Of a stretch of DNA of 38,760 nt, positions 31,966 through 38,760 are shown piece by piece. The notes beneath the pieces were generated by a model. That model was not told the DNA's origin. It saw only the letters and a list, made by a program, of their open reading frames with translations, and ran no database searches. Positions within the stretch are counted from its first letter, which is position 1, and each line of letters opens with the position of its first letter. Where the stretch lies: positions 1 through 38,760 of the forward strand of contig DAHUZP010000069.1 of the NCBI GenBank assembly GCA_027306505.1, in the 5' to 3' direction. The position numbers were made by a program, and so were the translations under genes. This DNA is from Thermoplasmata archaeon. GTDB taxonomy: Archaea; Thermoplasmatota; Thermoplasmata; Lutacidiplasmatales; UBA184.

Positions 31966-32146
31966 GGAGTGCGAGTCGAGCCAGCCGTGCTTATGACCCC
32001 CCTCCTTCGGAGCTGCCGGGGCACCACTCCGCCTACTAGCGGACCGACGGGTCCCGATCTGTGAGCTTGGGCCATCCACCGCCCGCCAGGTTCGATGCCC
32101 GTCGCGAGGGGCTTCAGGAGCGGTCAAAGGGGGGAGCAGGAGGCCT

Positions 32147-32169
32147 GGGGCCTCTCGACTCGAGGCCCC
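32147..32169. terminator. Strong GC hairpin between convergent genes
   Basis: GGGGCCTC, a 7-nt loop, then GAGGCCCC: a perfect 8-bp stem 109 bp past the DP2 stop and 374 bp past the surface-protein stop. No T-rich run follows on either strand, so a terminator role is only possible. Its loop and 3' arm overlap the CTCGACTCG element of repeat copy D. Confidence 0.3.
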
Positions 32170-32176
32170 CTACGGC

Positions 32177-32193
32177 GGTGCGGAGAGACTCCC
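32177..32193 (+). repeat. Copy D of the GGYGCGGAGAGACTYC motif
   Basis: Reads GGTGCGGAGAGACTCCC, with CTCGACTCG 14 bp upstream (32154-32162). Confidence 0.55.
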
Positions 32194-32277
32194 CGGCGCC
32201 GGTGGCGGCCGACGCGGTCCCGCCCCGTCGCCTCTTCCGGGGAACGGGGGGGAAGCGGCGTCGGAGGCTAGCGGAGG

Positions 32278-35200
32278 TCAGGTCGGCGGCTCGGCCTCTC
32301 TGGGGGAGGGTTCCTCCTCTTCCGGGGGGCCTTCCCCCTCCGAGGGGGGAAGCGCCTCCTCAGGAGCGTGGAACTCCTCGAGGTCCACATGCCCCGGATC
32401 GGGGGGGAACAGGCTCGCGAAGGAGCTCGCGAGGACCTCGACGCGTTGACGAAGGTAGGAGGAGACCCCGTAGCGCTCCGCGAGCGATCGGGATAGCCCC
32501 AGGTACTTCCGGACGCTGCTCGGATAGACCGTGGGGAGGAGCTCGCCCCCGCACCGCACCTTGTTGTGGTACTCCGGGCACCTGCCATCCAGCGCCGGGC
32601 GACGCAGCGTGGAGCCGCAGGCCTTGCAGCGGAACTTCTGCGTCGCGTAGCTCTTCATGTTCCCCATGATGTCGGGGAGGAAGTGGTGGTTCAGCAGCAG
32701 CCCCACCGCGTCCACCATGTCCACCGCCCGTAACTGGGCCCCCAGGAGCAGGGTGTCCTCCACGGTGCGCTGCATGCCCCTCGCCTCCCGGTAGGCGGAC
32801 TGGCGGGGGCCCCCCGCGATGTCGGAGGTGTCGTGGGTGAAGCCCATCCGGGAGAACTGGAGGGGCCCCATCTCCAGGCGCTTCCCTAGCCGGTCGATCT
32901 CGCCCTCCACCGCCTTGGGGGAGAGGCCGCGCTCCGCCGCTTCGTAGAGCGCGAGCGGGTAGGAGAGCGCGACGTCCACGTTCTGGGCCTCCTTGTCCAC
33001 CTCGCGAGCGTCGAGACGGGTGGTGAGCACCAGAGGCTTGTCCATGAGCGCCCCGCGCTTCACGGGCAGGTAGGCGAAGGAGAAGTTGAGGAGACCGTCC
33101 ATGAGGAGGGTGACCGAGTCCTCGTCGCCGTCACAGTTCCGACGCTTCGCCGCGTGGAAGACCGGGTGGGCGAAGCACCCCTCCACGTCGGTGTAGCCGA
33201 CCAGGCGTCCGAGCACCCCCCCCGAGGTGTGGGGGGCGAGCGCGATGACGAGCTGGCCCAGGAGGTCGTTGCGGTGGCGGGCCCCGTAGTACGGTGCGAC
33301 CCCGTAGAGCAGGCGCAGTTCGTCGTCCAGGAACCGGGAGAGGGCGAGGAGGTAGTCCCCGCACCGCTTCGCAACGACGATGTCGTGCGGCAGGACCTCC
33401 ACCAGCTGGTCCTCCCGCTCCAGCGGCTCGCCGGTCCAGTCGCGCTCGTACCCCAGCGCGTGGGCCCTGGCGACGGTGAGGCCCACCTCCCGCGGGCGGA
33501 AGTGCGTGAGCGGAAGGTCCGTGAGGTCGAAGCGCGCCGTGCCGTCCTGGTAGACGCTCACCCCGTGCAGGGAGCGGAGCAGGCCCTTCTCCAGCGGCTC
33601 GGGGGTCTTGCTCTCGGAGACGAGCCCCTTCACCCCCTTCACCTCCTTGGTGAACTTGGAGAGGCCCAGGCCTCGGACGGAGCGGTCCCACAGCTCGTGG
33701 AACGGGAGCGGCTGCTGGATCGCCCGGTCCGTGGCGAGCGTGTGGCTCCCGCAGGGGCACCGGTTCGAGAGCGATTCCTGTCCGCACGCCTCGCACGAGC
33801 GGACCCCCACGGCGACGGAGAGGGAGGAGGGGGAGGTAGGTCCCCGGGTCGGCACGGGCCCCTTCTCCCCGCGGGGGCCGCCCCCGTTCCCGCCGTTCCG
33901 CCCCTGCTCGCGTGCGCGCTCGGCCGCGGCGGTGATGGACCGCTTCGCCCCGCCCGCTTCCCCGACCGGGAAGAGCACGTGGACGTTCGGCGACATGACC
34001 CGTTGGTAGGCCTTCTCCGGACGGCCGACCCGGGCCCCGATCCGGGTGGGCGCCCGCGCCTTCCATAGCACCCCGGAGAGGCGCGACACCTCCGCGAGAG
34101 CGTCCGCCCCCCGGGCCTCCTCCGAGAGAGGGGTCCTTCGGTGGAGCTCCCCGCTCACGGCGTCGACCTCCAGCCCGAGGCCGAGAAGGAAGGCCGGGGC
34201 GAGGACGGGCTCCACGACGAGCGTCTGGCCCTCCTTGTGGTGGAGCAGCCCGAGCACCAGGAGGCGCTCCAGGAGGTCGGGGGCATCGGGCAGGTGCAGC
34301 GTGTGGTCCTTCCAGGCGCTCTGGTCCTCGACCCGACGGGAGAGGTCGACGACCTGGGCCGGGGTGAGGTCGTGCCAGAACAGGTTGAAGCGCGGGTGGA
34401 GCGGGACGCCCAAGGTGCGGGCGTCCTCGAGCGCCTCCTCGAAGGTCGGGCGGATCGCCCGCCGGTCCGGTGAGCGCCCCTTCGACCGCAGGACCTCGAG
34501 ATGCCACGGGAGGGAGTACCCGCCGGGGGCGAGGTTGCGGTTGTTCTCGAGGAACTCCCCGTAGGAGACGAGCAGCTCCCCCAGGTCCAAGATCCTCCGC
34601 ACGCGCGGGAGCAGCTGCTCCGCCCGGTCCGCGTCGTGGACCTCGAGGTAGGTCCCGTCGTCGAGGAGGACGAGGGGACCCTCCACGGTGTCGCAGGTGG
34701 CCATGGCGGCCGCCTTGCCGGGGAGCTCGGTCTTGACCTGCGTCCCGATCGCGACGAAGTGTCGAAGGAGCACCATCGTCGCCGGGTTGACGCCGCAAGC
34801 GGCGAGGCCGGTGGTCCGGCAACGACCGTAGAGGAGACGGAAGCCCCCCGGACGGTGGGGATAGGCGAGGACGGGACGGCCACCCACCGCCTCGGCCAGG
34901 TACTTCGGGAGCGCCCCCTTCTCCTCGTCACTGGCCTTCGCGCCCTTCTGACCGACCTTCCTCAGGAACTCCCAGTCGGCGAGGGGAAGGCCCTGCTTGC
35001 GCAGGTTCTCCACGATCTTCAGCACCTTGGGGGCCTTCAGGCACAGGCCCTCAGCGATGACCAGGCACGCCCCTCCGCGGATCCCGTTGGTGGAGACGCG
35101 GGGGAGGTTGCGGAAGGCGCTCACCTCCTGGTCCCCCTCCGTCGCCTCCCCGTCCACGCAGACGGGCAGGCGGGAGACCACGGTCCGGATCTCCTCGACC

Positions 35201-35790
35201 GACGGGGAGTACTGTAGGTGCTGCAGGTGCTTGTAAAGGGGAAGCTCCTCGCAGTACCTTCCGATCTCCTGCTCGCTCGCCTTCCAGCGCGCGAGGCCGA
35301 GCTTCTCACGGACCACGTCCGCGAGGAGCACCGAGACGGCCTGGGCCCCGCCGCCCGCCGCGCGGATCGGTCCGGCGAAGAAGAGGTCGACGTAGTCGCC
35401 CTGGGGGTCCGCGTGGACCTCGGTCTTCACCAGGCCCTCGAGGGGCGCCACCACGATGCCCTCCGTGAGGATGGCGAGGCCCACGCGCAGGGCCACGTCC
35501 AGCCTCGCCCCGACGTCGCCACGGGTCGGGTCACCGGCGAGCTCCTGGGCGATGGTGATCGCGACCTCCTCCCGGGAGATCTTGGGCTCCTGCGAGGAGA
35601 GCGCACGGATCCGGTCGGCCACACCTTGGACCGGCCACTTCCCGAGGAGCTTCTCCACGCGAGAGGCCATGTCCTGGGCACGAGGGATCTCCACCTTGGT
35701 CTCCGGGTCGAATCCCAGTGCCCGGGCCCGTCCCGCGACCTCGTAGGCGCGGGTCACCTCCTCGTCCAGCCGGCGGAAATACTCCTCCAA
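32278..35790 (-). CDS. polC: DNA polymerase II (D-family) large subunit DP2
   Basis: DP2, the catalytic subunit of the archaeal replicative polymerase D; it pairs with the exonuclease subunit DP1, which is not in this window. About 1170 residues, normal for the family. Signatures are EVAITIAQELAGD, FFAGPIRAAGGGAQAVSVLL, STNGIRGGACLVIAEGL, the two-barrel catalytic motif KRRNCDGDEDSVTLLMDGLL (about 882-901, with the invariant Asp pair) and a C-terminal zinc motif FRCKACGSTLRRP followed by GRCPEY and VRCGG. A central Cys cluster (SCEACGQESLSNRCPCG) precedes the catalytic half. No intein interrupts the catalytic site. Family proteins begin near LEEYFRRLDEEVTRAYEVA; TTG 35790 is the only in-frame start there, 13 nt after the start predicted by the TTTATG box. 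An ATG exactly at that start is out of frame by one base. Confidence 0.95.
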   Translation of the reverse strand: MEEYFRRLDEEVTRAYEVAGRARALGFDPETKVEIPRAQDMASRVEKLLGKWPVQGVADRIRALSSQEPKISREEVAITIAQELAGDPTRGDVGARLDVALRVGLAILTEGIVVAPLEGLVKTEVHADPQGDYVDLFFAGPIRAAGGGAQAVSVLLADVVREKLGLARWKASEQEIGRYCEELPLYKHLQHLQYSPSVEEIRTVVSRLPVCVDGEATEGDQEVSAFRNLPRVSTNGIRGGACLVIAEGLCLKAPKVLKIVENLRKQGLPLADWEFLRKVGQKGAKASDEEKGALPKYLAEAVGGRPVLAYPHRPGGFRLLYGRCRTTGLAACGVNPATMVLLRHFVAIGTQVKTELPGKAAAMATCDTVEGPLVLLDDGTYLEVHDADRAEQLLPRVRRILDLGELLVSYGEFLENNRNLAPGGYSLPWHLEVLRSKGRSPDRRAIRPTFEEALEDARTLGVPLHPRFNLFWHDLTPAQVVDLSRRVEDQSAWKDHTLHLPDAPDLLERLLVLGLLHHKEGQTLVVEPVLAPAFLLGLGLEVDAVSGELHRRTPLSEEARGADALAEVSRLSGVLWKARAPTRIGARVGRPEKAYQRVMSPNVHVLFPVGEAGGAKRSITAAAERAREQGRNGGNGGGPRGEKGPVPTRGPTSPSSLSVAVGVRSCEACGQESLSNRCPCGSHTLATDRAIQQPLPFHELWDRSVRGLGLSKFTKEVKGVKGLVSESKTPEPLEKGLLRSLHGVSVYQDGTARFDLTDLPLTHFRPREVGLTVARAHALGYERDWTGEPLEREDQLVEVLPHDIVVAKRCGDYLLALSRFLDDELRLLYGVAPYYGARHRNDLLGQLVIALAPHTSGGVLGRLVGYTDVEGCFAHPVFHAAKRRNCDGDEDSVTLLMDGLLNFSFAYLPVKRGALMDKPLVLTTRLDAREVDKEAQNVDVALSYPLALYEAAERGLSPKAVEGEIDRLGKRLEMGPLQFSRMGFTHDTSDIAGGPRQSAYREARGMQRTVEDTLLLGAQLRAVDMVDAVGLLLNHHFLPDIMGNMKSYATQKFRCKACGSTLRRPALDGRCPEYHNKVRCGGELLPTVYPSSVRKYLGLSRSLAERYGVSSYLRQRVEVLASSFASLFPPDPGHVDLEEFHAPEEALPPSEGEGPPEEEEPSPREAEPPT

Positions 35791-35824
35791 GCCAGGCGCC
35801 TCATGCTCCCCACCGCTGGCCTGG

Positions 35825-35833
35825 GCATAAAGG
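35825..35833 (-). promoter_or_regulatory. TATA-like box of the DP2 gene
   Basis: CCTTTATGC on the minus strand, centre about 35829. It predicts transcription from about 35803. Confidence 0.55.
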
Positions 35834-35940
35834 GCGAGGAGCGCCGGCCGGTCACCGAGCGACCCGGCCCGACCGGAGGACCAACTTTCGGACACGCAAG
35901 CGGTAAGGACGTGCCACCCTGACGCACGATCGGAACGAAC

Positions 35941-37314
35941 GTGGGCGACGCCGCGAGCCGGAAGGAGGAGCGCGACACCCCCCTCGTCTCCGCTCCGTCG
36001 GAGGAGGGGGAGGGCCCATCCTCGGGGCCGCGCCCGAAGCGAGCGGACGCCCCCGGGGCCCCGGGATCGCACGACGAGGTCGAGGAGTCCAGCCATGAGG
36101 CCTCTTCCGCCAGAGCCTCCTCCCCGGAGGACGAAGCGACCGCTTCCCGGCCCGTCGACGACTGGATCGCCCCGCGTCGCATCGCGTTGATCGTCGCCTT
36201 CGCGATCTCTCTCGCCCTCTACTTCGGGACCGCCGCGGCCCTCCTGAGGATCCCAGGGGTCCTCCCCATCCCCGGCGGGCTCGCCCTCACCGCGGGACTG
36301 CTCGAGCTGCCCTCGCTCCTCCTCTTCGTGGTGGGGTTCGAGCGACGGGCGATGACCACCTCTCCTCTGCTCCTCCTCTCAGCGGCCGGTGGGTTCTCCG
36401 CCTACTTCGTCGGCGGGGCGGTCAGCGTAGGGTCCCCCACGACGCTCGGCGCTGGCGTGATCGCTCTCGTCCTCTTCCTCTTCCTGGGGCACCCCTCGCG
36501 AGAGAGCCGGAAGCGCCGCATCCGCAGGGTGCGCCGGTGGAGCCGCAACGGGGTCGTCATCGGCGTGCTCCTGCTGCTCCTCGCAGCCGGGCTCTACACC
36601 AGCTACGGGAACGCGTCCTCGGTCCATCCGATCTCTGCCGTCACGCTGACGGGGAGCGCGACCCTGACCCCGGGGACGAACACCTCGTTCACGGTCACGG
36701 GCTCCCCAGGGGACGAGCTCTACCTCCTCCTCGGCGCGTCGAACACCTCAGCGAACGTCCAGGGCGAGTTCCTCGCCCAGGCGGGGGGACCCCCCCTCGC
36801 CGGTCTCGGAGCCGGCTCCCTCTCGGCGCCCTCCTTCCTCCCCTTGTCCCTGCAGTCGGGAGGCGGCACCTTCCTCGTGCTCATCGCCTTCCCGCAAGCC
36901 CCGCAGGCGCCTTCGCAGGTGACCGTGAAGTGGACGACGGGCGACATCAGCGCCAACCTCGTCGCGATGGGAGCGGCCGCGGTCCTCGCTGGGTGGACCG
37001 GTTTCGTGCTCTTCGTGGCCGGAGTGACCATCTGGGTCACGAGCCGCCCGCCGCCGGATCCCGAGGAGAAGAAGGAGGGCGGAGCGAAGGAAGGGGAGGA
37101 GGGCGACGTCGAGGGGAAGGAGCGCTCACCCTCGGAGGATGGGCGCGTTCTCGAGAGCTCGGAGGGGCCCACCTCGGACCCGCAGGACGCCGGGACGCCG
37201 CCCACCGATAGGGCCCCGGGGACGTCTCTCGCCTCTAACCCCTCCGCGTCTGACAAGGGGAGGACGGAATCCGCTGACGAGGGCCAGAGCACCTCGAGCG
37301 GCTTTGGAACGTAA
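35941..37314 (+). CDS. Multi-pass membrane protein with acidic disordered termini
   Basis: A 457-residue membrane protein I do not recognise. Residues 1-77 are polar, acidic and probably disordered. About five hydrophobic segments follow (IALIVAFAISLALYFGTAAA near 80-100; LLELPSLLLFVVGF; SPLLLLSAAGGFSAYFVGGA; LGAGVIALVLFLFLG; NGVVIGVLLLLLAAGLYTSY near 201-220), with a basic loop SRKRRIRRVRRWSR before the last. Next is a 120-residue exposed domain with sequons (GTNTSF, SNTSAN), then another helix (MGAAAVLAGWTGFVLFVAGV) and a very acidic tail of about 90 residues. GTG 35941 is divergent from DP2. Stop TAA 37314 is 25 bp before the end of the next transposase gene, so the IS has landed just downstream without cutting it. 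Confidence 0.75.
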   Translation: MGDAASRKEERDTPLVSAPSEEGEGPSSGPRPKRADAPGAPGSHDEVEESSHEASSARASSPEDEATASRPVDDWIAPRRIALIVAFAISLALYFGTAAALLRIPGVLPIPGGLALTAGLLELPSLLLFVVGFERRAMTTSPLLLLSAAGGFSAYFVGGAVSVGSPTTLGAGVIALVLFLFLGHPSRESRKRRIRRVRRWSRNGVVIGVLLLLLAAGLYTSYGNASSVHPISAVTLTGSATLTPGTNTSFTVTGSPGDELYLLLGASNTSANVQGEFLAQAGGPPLAGLGAGSLSAPSFLPLSLQSGGGTFLVLIAFPQAPQAPSQVTVKWTTGDISANLVAMGAAAVLAGWTGFVLFVAGVTIWVTSRPPPDPEEKKEGGAKEGEEGDVEGKERSPSEDGRVLESSEGPTSDPQDAGTPPTDRAPGTSLASNPSASDKGRTESADEGQSTSSGFGT

Positions 37315-37339
37315 TCTCCTCTGAGGGGCGCATTCCGTT

Positions 37340-38602
37340 TCACCCCGCCGAATTCTGTTTCACGAACTGCGGCGCGATGCCGTGCTCGAACATCTCGTGC
37401 ACGACCACCGTCAGGTTGTAGGCGATGAGCTTGCAGTAGGTCTCGTTGACTTGAGCGACGGGGTTCTTCGACCGGATGGTCTCCCCGAACTTGCGCTTGA
37501 TCGCCGAGAACACGCTCTCGACGTTTGAGCGGAGGTGGTAATTGGCATCCCATTCCTCCCGCTTCGCCTCGAACAGAGGGAAAGCCGTCCGCCACGCGGG
37601 CGAGCCCTTGGGCTGGCCCACCGAGTTCACCTTGAACGGAATGAATGCCTCGATGCCAAGACTTGCGGCGAGGGAGTAGTTGTCGCGGGAGAGGTAGCCC
37701 TTGTCGGCCGGGACGGTCCCGGGTCGGAAGCCCGCCTCAAGCGCCCCTCGCAGGAGAGGCTCGAATTGGGGACAGTCTGCGGACTTGGAGTCGTCCACGA
37801 TGGCGTCAATCACGATATGGGTCTTGGTCCCGACGATGGCGTGGACCTTCACCCATCGATGTTCGCGCTTGTCCCCGTGCTTCTCCCCCATCCATGCCCC
37901 GAACTGGGTCGTTCGGACCCCGGTCGAGTCGGGAGAGATAGCTCCCCCTTCTTCGAGCCCGGCCAAAGGACCCGCACTCAGGCGGAGCAACTCCCGAAGC
38001 GCGGGAGTCATCTCGGGACGATTGAGGAACCGGGAGGCCACCATGAAGCTCGGAACCTTGGCGAGGAGCCCCCGGTCGGCGACGTTCAGATGGACACCAT
38101 GGGCGCGGCGCCCGGACATCCCCGAGTAGACCTTCAGGACGGCACAGTAGGCTTGGTCGCAGAGCGGCGAAGCTGGCCTGCCCGCGATTCCTTGCATCCG
38201 AGGAATCTCCGGGACGGAGTTCACGAGGTCGCGGAGCATCACGTCAACGAGGCGCATCTCTTCGGTCTGACCTTGGTCGTAGGCGTGCCAGTTCTGGGGG
38301 TACTGCTTCCTTGGCGCGGGAAGCGGCCCCGGGATGGGGACGGCCAACTGTATCACGGCGAGGCAGTGCTTGCACGGCTCGGGGGCGCGGGCCTCGAAAT
38401 CCTTGCACCCGCAAGTGTAGACGCCATCCTCGAGCCGGACCCGGTAGCGCCCGAAACCGCTCTGGGAGGGAACAGACCATTCGGTCTCGCCGATCTGCTC
38501 GATCTGCTCGTGGGAGACAATCTCCATGGCCTTGGCGAGCCTCTCTTCGTAGGCGGGTCCCAGGGTTGCGATGGGCTTCACTTCTCCTCGGTGTTGGCGC
38601 AT
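37340..38602 (-). CDS. IS5/IS4-type transposase with N-terminal SWIM zinc finger
   Basis: A 420-residue DDE transposase. Residues 45-85 hold a SWIM zinc finger (CxC then CxH: YTCGCKDFEARAPEPCKHCL), which probably binds DNA or protein. The DDE_Tnp_1 catalytic part follows from about residue 140: Asp in AISPDSTGVRTTQFG, Asp in TVPADKGYLSRDNY and Glu in LRSNVESVFSAIKRKFGE. The frame is complete, so it may be active. Its codon use and G+C are visibly lower than in neighbouring genes, in line with recent arrival. ATG 38602 lies 8 nt after the start predicted from a good TATA box. Terminal inverted repeats were not found; a direct repeat of ATTCYGTTTCAC (37331-37342 and 37351-37362) marks the 3' end. 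Confidence 0.85.
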   Translation of the reverse strand: MRQHRGEVKPIATLGPAYEERLAKAMEIVSHEQIEQIGETEWSVPSQSGFGRYRVRLEDGVYTCGCKDFEARAPEPCKHCLAVIQLAVPIPGPLPAPRKQYPQNWHAYDQGQTEEMRLVDVMLRDLVNSVPEIPRMQGIAGRPASPLCDQAYCAVLKVYSGMSGRRAHGVHLNVADRGLLAKVPSFMVASRFLNRPEMTPALRELLRLSAGPLAGLEEGGAISPDSTGVRTTQFGAWMGEKHGDKREHRWVKVHAIVGTKTHIVIDAIVDDSKSADCPQFEPLLRGALEAGFRPGTVPADKGYLSRDNYSLAASLGIEAFIPFKVNSVGQPKGSPAWRTAFPLFEAKREEWDANYHLRSNVESVFSAIKRKFGETIRSKNPVAQVNETYCKLIAYNLTVVVHEMFEHGIAPQFVKQNSAG

Positions 38603-38631
38603 TAGTTGGCTAATGTATCCAAGCCGCCGCC

Positions 38632-38641
38632 GCTTATAACC
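38632..38641 (-). promoter_or_regulatory. TATA box of the SWIM-transposase gene
   Basis: GGTTATAAGC on the minus strand, centre about 38636, one of the strongest TATA boxes in the window. It predicts a short leader of about 8 nt before ATG 38602. Confidence 0.6.
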
Positions 38642-38646
38642 CTTGT

Positions 38647-38666
38647 CAATACGTGCGCCAATACGT
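38647..38666. repeat. Tandem CAATACGT pair between divergent promoters
   Basis: CAATACGT at 38647-38654 and 38659-38666, 12 bp apart start to start. An inverted TTGGCGCA/TGCGCCAA pair (38594-38601 and 38654-38661) brackets the transposase promoter. They could be an operator or part of the IS end. Confidence 0.4.
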
Positions 38667-38674
38667 TGCCTAAC

Positions 38675-38683
38675 CGTTATATC
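38675..38683 (+). promoter_or_regulatory. TATA box facing the right window edge
   Basis: CGTTATATC, centre about 38679, predicts transcription from about 38706, three bases before ATG 38709. Confidence 0.55.
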
Positions 38684-38708
38684 CTCGGAGGAGAATCTAT
38701 CCAGTGGA

Positions 38709-38760
38709 ATGACGGTGAGGCGAGAGTTCCGGTCTAAGGTACTGCGAACGACACCTACCT
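38709..38760 (+). CDS. Start of an unknown gene leaving the window
   Basis: ATG 38709 opens a frame with no stop to the window end (17 codons, MTVRREFRSKVL and on). It is supported by a TATA box at the leaderless distance. The product cannot be named. It is divergent from the SWIM transposase with 106 bp between start codons, so it is either a host gene beside the IS or a second gene of the same element. Confidence 0.45.
   Translation, partial: MTVRREFRSKVLRTTPT

Larger units (their letters stand above)
31774..32277. other. 504-bp non-coding region between convergent surface-protein and DP2 genes
   Basis: No protein-like frame is seen on either strand. It contains two copies of the GGYGCGGAGAGACTYC motif (31950-31965 minus, 32177-32193 plus), a strong hairpin at 32147-32169, and a TATA-like GCTTATG near 31988-31994 with no gene behind it. 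A non-coding RNA is possible but nothing identifies one. Confidence 0.5.

Noticed and set aside
32072..32110. GGTTCGATGCC resembling a tRNA T-loop in the non-coding region
   Set aside because: The flanking bases cannot form a T-stem and no acceptor or anticodon arm can be built around it.
32278..35790. Intein in the DP2 catalytic site
   Set aside because: The NCDGDED catalytic motif is continuous and the protein has normal family length.
1..38760. CRISPR array, rRNA genes or restriction-modification/toxin-antitoxin pairs
   Set aside because: No regularly spaced repeats, no rRNA-like conserved stretches, and no endonuclease or toxin partner next to the methyltransferase were seen.

Overview
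The window looks like a high-GC archaeal chromosome segment, most likely from the Thermoplasmata side of the Euryarchaeota. The evidence is a complete DP2 (PolC) large subunit of the D-family DNA polymerase, a tricorn-interacting-factor-type M1 aminopeptidase, a PurP-type formate-dependent FAICAR synthetase, and many genes with a TATA-like box (TTTA, TTAA, TTATC or TTCAAG) about 26 bp before the start codon, so near-leaderless transcripts. No database was searched; the taxonomic placement is inference from gene content.

Layout. 1-1300: 3' part of an IS1634-like transposase and the tail of a broken gene. 1310-3762: a DUF2400 (HhH-GPD/Fe-S) protein with a downstream unknown gene, divergent from a GNAT acetyltransferase. 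3831-6226: family X DNA polymerase with a degenerate PHP domain, overlapping a HAD hydrolase. 6523-12298 (minus): a beta-propeller gene with an apparent frameshift, nadA, nadC and a STAND-type ATPase/TPR protein coupled to nadC. 12450-16706: a metallo-beta-lactamase-fold gene remnant, the M1 aminopeptidase, a Kelch protein and an unknown gene. 16833-23014 (minus): a five-gene, 4-nt-overlap operon (three xanthine-dehydrogenase-family subunits, purP, gcvT) divergent from a winged-helix regulator. 23756-25681: a small beta-rich protein and a solitary DNA methyltransferase. 25684-25793: tRNA-Arg(TCG) carrying a predicted 35-nt intron in the T-loop. 25909-28447: a small gene split by a 1186-bp IS with 9-bp target duplication, then an IS1182-like transposase. 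28552-31773: a large secreted, membrane-anchored beta-propeller/Ig-like surface protein. 32278-35790: DP2. 35941-37314: a multi-pass membrane protein. 37340-38602: an IS5/IS4-type transposase with an N-terminal SWIM zinc finger, divergent from a gene that leaves the window at 38760.

Functionally the window mixes housekeeping (replication and repair polymerases, NAD de novo synthesis, purine and one-carbon metabolism, peptide degradation) with four different transposase types. The most notable single observation is the tRNA-Arg gene: a canonical cloverleaf can be rebuilt exactly only if 35 nt are removed between T-loop positions 59 and 60, with splice sites consistent with a relaxed bulge-helix-bulge. 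A second unexplained signal is a 16-17-nt motif (consensus GGYGCGGAGAGACTYC) found four times in intergenic DNA between 25.8 and 32.2 kb.
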